The notes beneath the pieces were generated by a model. The model worked only from the letters and a program-made list of their open reading frames with translations, did not search any database and was not told the DNA's origin. The position numbers and the translations under genes are program-made. Positions 50,206 to 56,797 of a stretch of 64,000 nt of DNA are shown here, piece by piece. Origin of the DNA: CBDDIP01 sp965229005 (GTDB lineage: Bacteria > Actinomycetota > Acidimicrobiia > Acidimicrobiales > Ilumatobacteraceae); NCBI GenBank assembly GCA_965229005.1, contig CBDDIP010000002.1:2976001-3040000 (forward strand), written 5' to 3'. Numbering within the stretch: position 1 is the first letter of the stretch; every line of letters starts with the position of its first letter.

Positions 50206-50907
50206 TCAGTCGGCGGGGGCGGTGGCGTCGGGATCCGGCGCCGCCGGCGTCTCGTCGACCGGAGCGGGTGCCTCGGTCGCCGGTTCTGTGTTCGCCGGCG
50301 CTGCTGCCGGCGGTTCGTCTTGGTGCGGTTGTTCGTCGTGCGGTCGGTCGTCCGGCTTCTTCTCGTCGGACTTCTTCAGCACCGGCTTCTTGTCGGGGGC
50401 CAGCACCATCGTCATGTTGCGACCTTCGAGGCGAGCCTGGGTCTCGAGCTTGGCGGTGGGACCTACTTGCTCGAGGACTGCATCGAGGATCTTCGAGCCG
50501 AGCTCGGGGTGAGCCATCTCGCGGCCACGGAACTGCAACGTGACCTTGACCTTGTGGCCTTCTGACAGGAACTCCTGCATGTGGCGCACCTTGGTGTCGA
50601 AGTCACCCTTGCCGATCTTGGGACGGAACTTCACTTCCTTGATCGACACCTGGATGGTCTTCTTGCGAGACTCCTTGGCCTTCTGGCTCTCCTCGTAACG
50701 GAACTTGCCGTAGTCCATGATCCGGCACACGGGCGGGTTCGCCATCGGTGCGACTTCGACGAGGTCGAGGTCGAGTTGGCGGGCCAGTTGCAACGCGTCG
50801 GGGAGCGCTTTGATCCCCAACTGGTTGCCATCGGCGCCGATGAGGCGAACCTCACGGGCTCTGATGCGCTCGTTGTACCGGTGCTCTGGTTGCTGCGGCG
50901 GTGCTAT
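50206..50907 (-). CDS. infC: translation initiation factor IF-3, starting at ATA
   Basis: Binds 30S and checks start codons. The frame N-terminal to GIKALPDALQLARQLDLDLV continues upstream as YNERIRAREVRLIGADGNQL, all conserved IF3, back to a TGA three codons before an ATA at 50907-50905. AGGAG lies 9 bases before that ATA, and no ATG, GTG or TTG exists before the conserved NERI segment, so initiation at ATA is the simplest reading (233 residues). Family knowledge: infC often uses AUU or other rare starts for autoregulation. A 60-residue acidic Pro/Ala/Asp tail follows the core. Confidence 0.88.
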   Translation of the reverse strand: MAPPQQPEHRYNERIRAREVRLIGADGNQLGIKALPDALQLARQLDLDLVEVAPMANPPVCRIMDYGKFRYEESQKAKESRKKTIQVSIKEVKFRPKIGKGDFDTKVRHMQEFLSEGHKVKVTLQFRGREMAHPELGSKILDAVLEQVGPTAKLETQARLEGRNMTMVLAPDKKPVLKKSDEKKPDDRPHDEQPHQDEPPAAAPANTEPATEAPAPVDETPAAPDPDATAPAD

Positions 50908-50916
50908 GGCTGCTCA

Positions 50917-50921
50917 CTCCT
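50917..50921 (-). promoter_or_regulatory. Shine-Dalgarno that fixes the infC ATA start
   Basis: AGGAG on the minus strand, 9 bases before ATA 50907. It is the only strong site ahead of the conserved IF3 reading frame. Confidence 0.75.
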
Positions 50922-51146
50922 GCGCAATGGGTGGTCCCTTCGTCGTTGATCTGGTCATGTGATCCGTGTGCCTGGCTGCGAAGCCACCGGCACGACGGGC
51001 CACCGACGCGACCGCCCTGGAGGGGCGGCAAACGGCGTGTGTCCGTGCCATGCATGTGACCCGGACGCACCGGCACCTCGCGAGGTGCAGCTGGCCGGGT
51101 GGGGGTGTGAGAACCGCGAGGTTCACCCCACTTCGCGTGAGTTGTC
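50922..51146 (-). promoter_or_regulatory. infC operon leader
   Basis: About 225-base untranslated leader with a perfect 16-base palindrome GCACCTCGCGAGGTGC (51073-51088) and a CCGCCC-GGGCGG hairpin (51012-51028). A place for L20 or IF3 control; no known leader motif is recognised by eye. Confidence 0.4.
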
Positions 51147-51152
51147 GGCCGG

Positions 51153-51159
51153 TAGGGTA
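51153..51159. promoter_or_regulatory. overlapping divergent -10 boxes (infC operon and DUF1844 gene)
   Basis: GGTAGGGTACC reads TAGGGT on plus (51153-51158) and TACCCT on minus (51159-51154). The plus box is 7 bases before the GTG at 51166. Confidence 0.55.
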
Positions 51160-51165
51160 CCGCAC

Positions 51166-51492
51166 GTGAGCGACGAAGCCACTGACCAGGCGCCCGACTT
51201 CGACGGCGACCAGCTCGACAGCGCGAACGCCGCACTGCAGGACGTCCGCCAGAAGCTGGCCGAGGTGCCACCGGAGGTGGTGGTCGTCAACCACGTGATG
51301 GGGCTCTACGAGTTGGCCGCCATCCACCTCGGGGCCACTCCCCCGCGTCTGGCCGAAGCCGCCCTGGCCATCGACGCCGTCGGTTGCCTGGTCGAGGGCT
51401 TGGGCGAGCGGCTGGGGCCGGACATCGCCACCCTGCAGGACGCGCTGAGCAACATCCGGCTGGCGTTCGTGCAGATCAAGAACGCCGGCTGA
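51166..51492 (+). CDS. DUF1844-like protein
   Basis: 108 residues: VVVVNHVMGLYELAAIHLG, AEAALAIDAVGCLVEGLGER and ALSNIRLAFVQIKN match the small helical DUF1844 family found near infC in actinobacteria. Function unknown. Leaderless GTG. Its last 17 bases overlap the convergent alkyltransferase-like gene. Confidence 0.75.
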   Translation: MSDEATDQAPDFDGDQLDSANAALQDVRQKLAEVPPEVVVVNHVMGLYELAAIHLGATPPRLAEAALAIDAVGCLVEGLGERLGPDIATLQDALSNIRLAFVQIKNAG

Positions 51493-51793
51493 AGCGTCCG
51501 ATCGGAGCGTCGAGCACCCGCCCGTCGCTCACCGTCACTCCCTCGCCGCGCAGCTGCGCGGCCTGCTCGCGCTCGTGACCGGGCACCAGCCTCCCGGCCG
51601 AGTTGACCACCCGCCACCAGGGAAGATCGAGCGAGTCGGTGCTGGTGGCGAGGATCCGCCCGACCAATCGGGACAGCTTCGGGAACCCGGCGTCGGCGGC
51701 GATGTCGCCGTAGGTCACCACTTCGCCCTCGCCGAGGCTGCGGATGACGGCGACGATCTGCTCGTCACGGCTCAGGCGGGTCGGACGTTCCAC
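51476..51793 (-). CDS. alkyltransferase-like protein (MGMT family without the catalytic Cys)
   Basis: 105 residues: VVTYGDIAADAGFPKLSRLVGRIL and LPWWRVVNSAGRLVPG. In active O6-alkylguanine transferases the PCHRV motif carries the acceptor Cys; here it reads PWWRV, as in ATL proteins that flip out alkylated guanine and recruit nucleotide excision repair. Starts inside the end of the cold-shock-like gene (22-base overlap), which is itself coupled to hisG. Confidence 0.85.
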   Translation of the reverse strand: MERPTRLSRDEQIVAVIRSLGEGEVVTYGDIAADAGFPKLSRLVGRILATSTDSLDLPWWRVVNSAGRLVPGHEREQAAQLRGEGVTVSDGRVLDAPIGRFSRRS

Positions 51794-51987
51794 GCCTCGT
51801 ACCGACCGAGCTTGGGGATCAGCTCGAAGCTGACCACGGTGCCGGTGGCGATGGTGCGGCTGCCGTCGGCGATGGCGATGCAGTGGAACGGGACCTCGGT
51901 GCCGTCCTCGGCGCGCAACACCCCCAGCCCGGCGTCGGCGTCGAACTGCTCGACGGCGCCAGAGCCCGTCCTGGCATCGGTGGTCAC
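51772..51987 (-). CDS. cold-shock-domain-like small protein
   Basis: 71 residues: GAVEQFDADAGLGVLRAEDG and TGTVVSFELIPKLGRYEAW fit a CspA-like OB fold (GxVxxFDxxxGxGxI). The RNP1 KGFGFI aromatics are replaced (GLGVL) and RNP2 FVHF by PFHC, so RNA binding may be altered. GTG start overlaps the hisG stop (GTGA). Confidence 0.68.
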   Translation of the reverse strand: MTTDARTGSGAVEQFDADAGLGVLRAEDGTEVPFHCIAIADGSRTIATGTVVSFELIPKLGRYEAWNVRPA

Positions 51988-52856
51988 GGAACGATCTTGC
52001 TGATCGGCAGTTCGAGGATGTCGTTGGCGCCGGCGTCCTTGAGGGCCGGGATCAACGTGTTGATCGTGCGCTTCTCGACCACGGACTCCACGGCGTAGCC
52101 GCCCTGTGCGAGCTCGCTGATGGTCGGTGACTGCATCGACGGGAGCACGGCGAGCACGTCCTTGAACTGCTCGGTGGACACGTTGAGCTTCACCAGGACC
52201 TTGCCACGCGCCTCCAGCGTGCCCGTGAGCAGGGTCATCAGCTGGTTCATGGCGTGGCGCTTCTGCGGGTCGTCGAAGGCGGCGACGTTGGCGATCATCT
52301 CCGTGTAGCTGTGCAGGATCGTGTCGATGATCCGCAGGCCCGCGGCGCGCAGTGCCCGGCCGGTCTCGGTGATGTCGACGATGCAGTCGGCGATGTCGGG
52401 GATCTTGGCCTCGCTGGCGCCGTAGCTCAGCCGAACGTCGGCCTCGATGCCCTTCGAGGCGAAGTAGCGCTTGGTCAGCCCGGGGTACTCGCTGGACACG
52501 CGCACGCCCTGGGGCAGGTCTTCCACACGCTGGTAGGGGGAGTCACCACCGACGGCGACGACCACCCGGATCGGCAGCGCGGTGGCCTTGCTGTAGCGCA
52601 GCTCGCCGAGGCTGACCACCTGGCTCTCGGTCTCCTCGATCCAGTCGCGACCGGTGAGACCGATGTCGAACAGGCCTTCGGCGACGTAGCTGGGGATCTC
52701 CTGCGGGCGCAGGATGCGCACCTCGGCGACGCGCGGATCGTCGATCGACGCTTTGTAGTCCACCGATGACGACCGCATCACCGGCAGGTCGGCCAGCTCG
52801 AACAGCTCCAGCGTGGCCTTCTCCAACGACCCCTTCGGCAGCACGAGCTTCAGCAC
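51984..52856 (-). CDS. hisG: ATP phosphoribosyltransferase, long form
   Basis: First step of histidine synthesis from ATP and PRPP. 290 residues: LVLPKGSLEKATLELF, FDIGLTGRDWIEE, catalytic DCIVDITETGRALRAAGL, and a C-terminal regulatory ACT-like domain (KLNVSTEQFKDVLAVLPSMQ). No hisE lies beside it, unlike many actinobacteria. GTG start 6 bases after TAACCT. Confidence 0.95.
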   Translation of the reverse strand: MLKLVLPKGSLEKATLELFELADLPVMRSSSVDYKASIDDPRVAEVRILRPQEIPSYVAEGLFDIGLTGRDWIEETESQVVSLGELRYSKATALPIRVVVAVGGDSPYQRVEDLPQGVRVSSEYPGLTKRYFASKGIEADVRLSYGASEAKIPDIADCIVDITETGRALRAAGLRIIDTILHSYTEMIANVAAFDDPQKRHAMNQLMTLLTGTLEARGKVLVKLNVSTEQFKDVLAVLPSMQSPTISELAQGGYAVESVVEKRTINTLIPALKDAGANDILELPISKIVP

Positions 52857-52862
52857 GCCGGG

Positions 52863-52868
52863 AGGTTA
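52863..52868 (-). promoter_or_regulatory. leaderless -10 box of hisG
   Basis: TAACCT on the minus strand, 6 bases before the GTG of hisG. Confidence 0.5.
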
Positions 52869-52986
52869 TCGGGAGGCGCCATTCATCTTGGGCTCACTTC
52901 GTTCGCCTGCCGAGCTCGACCCTCGCAAGCTCGGGCGCTCGCCCAGGCTCGAGTCCGATGGCGACGATCCGAGACGCGTCGGTTCG

Positions 52987-53466
52987 TCAGTGCGATGTCT
53001 GCTCGTCGGCGAGCAGCTTGAGGGCGTGGGGGAGGACGTCGAGGATGGCGGCGAGCTGCTCCACGCAGCCCTTGGGCGATCCGGGGGTGTTGCAGATGAT
53101 CGCCTGGCCACGGATGCCGGCGATGCCGCGCGACAGGCGCCCGAGCGGGCTGATCAATCGCATCGCCTCGGCGAGGCCGGGCGCCTCTCGCTCGATGACC
53201 TGGCGCGTTCCCTCCGGCGTCTGATCACGCGGGGCGAACCCGGTGCCTCCGGTCGACACGACGAGTCCGGCGAACCCGTCGGCCAACTCGGTCAGCGCGG
53301 CTGCGACGTTCTCCACGCCGTCGGCGACGACACGCGATTCGACGACGTCCCAGCCCGCGAGCGTGAGCTGCTCGACGAGCGCCACGCCGCTGCGGTCCTC
53401 TCGGGTGCCGTGCACCACCCCGTCGCTGACGGTGAGCACCTTGGCGGCCGGGCGGGGTTCGCTCAT
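52987..53466 (-). CDS. MogA/MoaB-family molybdopterin adenylyltransferase-like protein
   Basis: 159 residues: KVLTVSDGVVHGTREDRSG, VSTGGTGFAPRDQTPEGTRQ (signature) and AIICNTPGSPKGCVEQLA. Activates molybdopterin with ATP during molybdenum cofactor synthesis, or an uncharacterised MoaB-type role. ATG overlaps the rsmB stop (ATGA). Confidence 0.88.
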   Translation of the reverse strand: MSEPRPAAKVLTVSDGVVHGTREDRSGVALVEQLTLAGWDVVESRVVADGVENVAAALTELADGFAGLVVSTGGTGFAPRDQTPEGTRQVIEREAPGLAEAMRLISPLGRLSRGIAGIRGQAIICNTPGSPKGCVEQLAAILDVLPHALKLLADEQTSH

Positions 53467-54755
53467 CGGCCTCGACGGTATCGGACGACGGCCATGCCGT
53501 CGGTGTCCGCGTCCTGCGGCAGCAGCCGCCAGCCCTGCTCGTAGCGACGCCAGGGAGCGGGCAGCTCGGTCTCGTCCAGCATGAGGCCCTTCGGGACCGG
53601 GTGGTGGATCGACTCCTCGGCGGTCAGCGTGCACACGCTGTAGATCAGTGAGCCGCCCGGACGGACCAGTTCCGCAGACGCATCGATCAGCTGCCGCTGC
53701 AACGCAGCGAGCTTCGGCACGTCGCCGGCTTCGATCCGCCAGCGCGCATCGGCGCGACGGCGCAACGTCCCCAGACCGCTGCAGGGCGCGTCGACGAGCA
53801 CCCGATCGAACGACTGCGGTCGCCACGGAGGGTTGGTGCCGTCGGCGGTGATGGCAACGACGTCGGTGCCAGTGCTGATGATGTTCTCCGCGATGAGGCC
53901 GACGCGCGACTCGCGTGAGTCGGCGGCGACGACGAACGCTCCCGCACCGGCCATCCCGGTGGCCTTGCCACCGGGTGCCGCGCACACGTCGAGCACGGTC
54001 TCGCCGGCCAGCGCACCGATCGCATCGGTGACGAGCTGCGAACCGAGGTCCTGCACGTAGCCGTCGTCACGCGTGTGCACCGGGGGCGCTTCGTTCATCC
54101 GCACGAGGGCCGCCATCGCATCGGTCTCACCGAGCTCGGCGATGAGCCGTCCGACGATCCAGTCCGGGTAGCTCAGGCGAACGGCTTCGCTCGGCCACTG
54201 CGGCGGTTCTCCGGCGACCCGTCGCAGCACGGCGTTGACGAAGCCACGGGCCGGCTTCGGTGCCAGGCCAACGGTCTCCGAGACCGCAGCGTGGGCCGGC
54301 ACGCGGCCATCGAGGATCTGGTACGCGCCGAGGCGCAACAGCGTGCGGACCGCGGGCGCTGGCGGCGAGGTGATGAACCGGTCGACGGCGAAGTCGCAGG
54401 CGCGGCGCATGCGCGTCGTGCCGTAGACGAGCTCGGTGGTGAAGGCACGGTCGCGCTCGTCGAGCTTGCTGCGGTCCAGCCACGCCTGGAGCACGAGGTT
54501 GGCGTACGCACCCTCGTGATCGATGCGCTGCAGGATGCGAAACGCCGTCGAGCGAGCGCTGACGATCCCGTCACGCTTCGCCGGGTCCGGCTTGGGCTGC
54601 GCGCGCTTCGGCGCGTCCCGTTTGGGTGCGTCTCGCTTGGGTGCGTCTCGCTTGGGTGCGTCTCGCTTGGGTGCGTCTTGCTTGGGTGCGTCTTGCTTGG
54701 GTGCGTCGCGTTTCGGTGTGTCGCGTTTCGGTGTGTCGCGCTTGGGTGCAGGCAT
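53463..54755 (-). CDS. rsmB: 16S rRNA m5C967 methyltransferase (RsmB/Sun) with repetitive N-terminus
   Basis: 430 residues. Residues 1-50 are KRDAP-type pentapeptide repeats from a 15-bp minisatellite. NusB-like RNA-binding domain about 65-205 (RSTAFRILQRIDHEGAYANL), then SAM domain with DVCAAPGGKATGMA, catalytic Cys in DAPCSGLGTLRRR and second Cys in YSVCTLTAEE. Located between fmt and mog as in other bacteria where fmt-rsmB are paired. Confidence 0.93.
   Translation of the reverse strand: MPAPKRDTPKRDTPKRDAPKQDAPKQDAPKRDAPKRDAPKRDAPKRDAPKRAQPKPDPAKRDGIVSARSTAFRILQRIDHEGAYANLVLQAWLDRSKLDERDRAFTTELVYGTTRMRRACDFAVDRFITSPPAPAVRTLLRLGAYQILDGRVPAHAAVSETVGLAPKPARGFVNAVLRRVAGEPPQWPSEAVRLSYPDWIVGRLIAELGETDAMAALVRMNEAPPVHTRDDGYVQDLGSQLVTDAIGALAGETVLDVCAAPGGKATGMAGAGAFVVAADSRESRVGLIAENIISTGTDVVAITADGTNPPWRPQSFDRVLVDAPCSGLGTLRRRADARWRIEAGDVPKLAALQRQLIDASAELVRPGGSLIYSVCTLTAEESIHHPVPKGLMLDETELPAPWRRYEQGWRLLPQDADTDGMAVVRYRRGR
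54606..54755 (-). repeat. ten 15-bp tandem repeats at the rsmB start
   Basis: Ten near-identical units, minus strand consensus GACGCACCCAAGCGA type, encoding (K/Q)(R)D(A/T)P. The unit nearest the ATG and two T-containing units are more diverged. Confidence 0.93.
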
Positions 54756-54757
54756 CG

Positions 54758-55612
54758 TCAGTCCAGTTGCTCGTCGGTCGCCAGGCGGGCGCCGCGGGCG
54801 AAGTCGGCGAAGGGCATCGGGCCCTTCCCTTCGGGTTGCACGGTGCGCAGGAGCAGACCGCCGACGACGCCGTCGTGAAGGATTGCGCCGGGAACGTCGC
54901 CGACGAGCTCAGCAGCGACGATGCGCAGCCGCTTGCCGCGCAACGTGGTCCACGCTCCGCCGAGGCGCACCAACCGATGCACCTGCACGGGCGGCGCGGT
55001 CCAGTCGATGCGCAGCTCGTCGGCGGAGAGCTTCGACGCGTACGAGGGCTCGCCCACTTGCGGCTGCGCCGCGCCGAGGCCCTCGGTGAGCCGTCGGATC
55101 AGCAGGTCGGTGCCGGCACGTACCAGTTCGGAGCGCAGCTCGTCAGCGGTCTCGTCGGTGCCGATCGGCACCTCGACGCGCTCGTAGACCGGACCGGTGT
55201 CCAGCCCCTCCTCGAGCTCCATCAGGCAGACGCCGGTGACCTCGTCGCCGGCCAGCAGTGCGCGCTCGACGGGGGCTGCGCCACGCCACCGCGGCAGCAG
55301 CGAGAAGTGCAGGTTGACCATCGGCACCGCCGTCAGCACGTGCGGCTTGATCAGCTGTCCGAAGGCGACGACCACACCGAGCTCGATCGGCGGATCGATC
55401 GACGGGTCGAGCAGATCGTCGACGCGGTGCACGACGGGCAGGCCGAGCTCGACGGCGACGTCCTTCACCGGACTGGGCATCAGCGCGCCGCCACGGCCGC
55501 GTCGTTTGTCGACGCGAGTGACGACGGCGGCGACGTCGAACCCGTGCTCGACGAGGGCTCGCAACGGCGGCACCGACATCGTCGGCGTGCCGAGGTAGGC
55601 GAGCCGGGTCAC
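54758..55612 (-). CDS. fmt: methionyl-tRNA formyltransferase
   Basis: 284 residues, a little short. Start of fold RLAYLGTPTMSVPPLRALV, N10-formyl-THF site with NLHFSLLPRWRGAAPVERAL, and LMELEEGLDTGPVYERVEVP. C-terminal OB-like RNA-binding part is present (RLVRLGGAWTTLRGKRLRIV). GTG overlaps the def stop (GTGA), the usual def-fmt pairing. Confidence 0.94.
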   Translation of the reverse strand: MTRLAYLGTPTMSVPPLRALVEHGFDVAAVVTRVDKRRGRGGALMPSPVKDVAVELGLPVVHRVDDLLDPSIDPPIELGVVVAFGQLIKPHVLTAVPMVNLHFSLLPRWRGAAPVERALLAGDEVTGVCLMELEEGLDTGPVYERVEVPIGTDETADELRSELVRAGTDLLIRRLTEGLGAAQPQVGEPSYASKLSADELRIDWTAPPVQVHRLVRLGGAWTTLRGKRLRIVAAELVGDVPGAILHDGVVGGLLLRTVQPEGKGPMPFADFARGARLATDEQLD

Positions 55613-56136
55613 GTCAAGCGCAGGCGACGCCGGGGTGCCGGTGCAGGTGGCGCTTCCTGCAACCGGCGGTACTCCGCCATGGCGTCCTTGCGCTGATCCC
55701 CGGTCATCCGGTCGAACATCAGCACGCCGTTGAGGTGGTCGATCTCGTGCTGGAACATCCGACCCATCAGGTCGTCGGCCTCGATCTCGACCTCGTCGCC
55801 ATCCACGGTGAAGCCACGGACCAGCACGTTGCGCGGGCGCAGCATCTCCACGTACAGACCGGGGATGCTGAGGCAGCCCTCGTCGTAGACCCACTCGCCG
55901 GAGGCCTCGACGACCTCGGGGTTGATCAACGCCATCGCGTCGCCGTCGACGTCCCAGACGAAGATCTGCTTCTGCACGCCCACCTGCGGGGCCGCGAGCG
56001 CGAGACCGGAGTCGCTGTCGTACAGCGTGTCGAACATGTCGTCGACCAGACGAGCCACCTTGCCGTCGATCTCGGCGACCTTCGACGCCTGCGTCTTCAG
56101 CACCGGGTCGCCGTAGGTGCGGATCTGGTACGCCAT
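55609..56136 (-). CDS. def: peptide deformylase
   Basis: 175 residues. The three PDF motifs: GLALAAPQVG, EGCLSIPG and QHEIDHLNG (metal ligands Cys and two His). Removes the N-formyl group from new proteins. Leaderless: TAGCCT is 7 bases before the ATG. Heads def-fmt-rsmB-mog. Confidence 0.96.
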   Translation of the reverse strand: MAYQIRTYGDPVLKTQASKVAEIDGKVARLVDDMFDTLYDSDSGLALAAPQVGVQKQIFVWDVDGDAMALINPEVVEASGEWVYDEGCLSIPGLYVEMLRPRNVLVRGFTVDGDEVEIEADDLMGRMFQHEIDHLNGVLMFDRMTGDQRKDAMAEYRRLQEAPPAPAPRRRLRLT

Positions 56137-56143
56137 GGCTGCA

Positions 56144-56149
56144 AGGCTA
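56144..56149 (-). promoter_or_regulatory. leaderless -10 box of def
   Basis: TAGCCT on the minus strand, 7 bases before the def ATG. Confidence 0.6.
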
Positions 56150-56155
56150 CCCGTG

Positions 56156-56797
56156 ATGGTTCGTGGTCAGCAGCCCAGCAGTCCCAAGCGCGCCGGCAGC
56201 GACGCTTCCCACTACTTCGACGACGATCCGGACGCAGTCTCCGAACGACGGACCGTCGAGCTGACCCTGCCCGACACCTCGATGCAGTTGATCACCGACC
56301 GCGGCGTCTTCGCCCACGGCCAGATCGACCAGGGCAGCAAGCTGCTGCTGTTGCGTGCGCCGGCCGCTGCCCCGACGGGCGACCTGCTCGACCTCGGTTG
56401 TGGCACGGGCGCCATCGCCCTGACGATGGCCCGCCGCTCTCCGGCGGCCACGGTGTGGGCGGTGGACGTCAACCGGCGAGCGCGTGAGCTGTGCGCCGAG
56501 AACGCCGAGGCGAACGGCATCGGCAACGTCCGCGTGGTGATGCCCGACGAGGTCCCCGACGACATCCGCATGGCGACGATCTGGAGCAACCCGGCCATCC
56601 GCATCGGCAAGCCCGCGCTCCACGCCATGCTCGTCCATTGGCTCGACCGCCTCGCCCCCGATGGCACCGCGACGCTCGTCGTGCACAAGCACCTCGGCAG
56701 CGATTCCCTGCAGCGCTGGCTGATCGAGCAGCACTTCCCCACCACCCGCCTCACCTCCAACCACGGCTACCGCCTCCTGCGCGTGCACTCTCGCTAG
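56156..56797 (+). CDS. RsmC/MTS-type rRNA guanine-N2 methyltransferase-like protein
   Basis: 213 residues: DLLDLGCGTGAIALTMA (motif I), then TIWSNPAIRIGK in place of the NPPFH motif of RsmC/RlmG N2-methylguanine enzymes, and TATLVVHKHLGSDSL. ITDRGVFAHGQIDQGSKLLL before motif I is the usual lead-in. Target probably rRNA. ATG at 56156; its TAG stop shares CTAG with the convergent priA stop. Confidence 0.85.
   Translation: MVRGQQPSSPKRAGSDASHYFDDDPDAVSERRTVELTLPDTSMQLITDRGVFAHGQIDQGSKLLLLRAPAAAPTGDLLDLGCGTGAIALTMARRSPAATVWAVDVNRRARELCAENAEANGIGNVRVVMPDEVPDDIRMATIWSNPAIRIGKPALHAMLVHWLDRLAPDGTATLVVHKHLGSDSLQRWLIEQHFPTTRLTSNHGYRLLRVHSR

Noticed and set aside
52869..52986. 118-base gap between hisG and mog
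   Set aside because: Searched for tRNA, small ORF and hairpins; nothing convincing beyond short CTCG-rich repeats.
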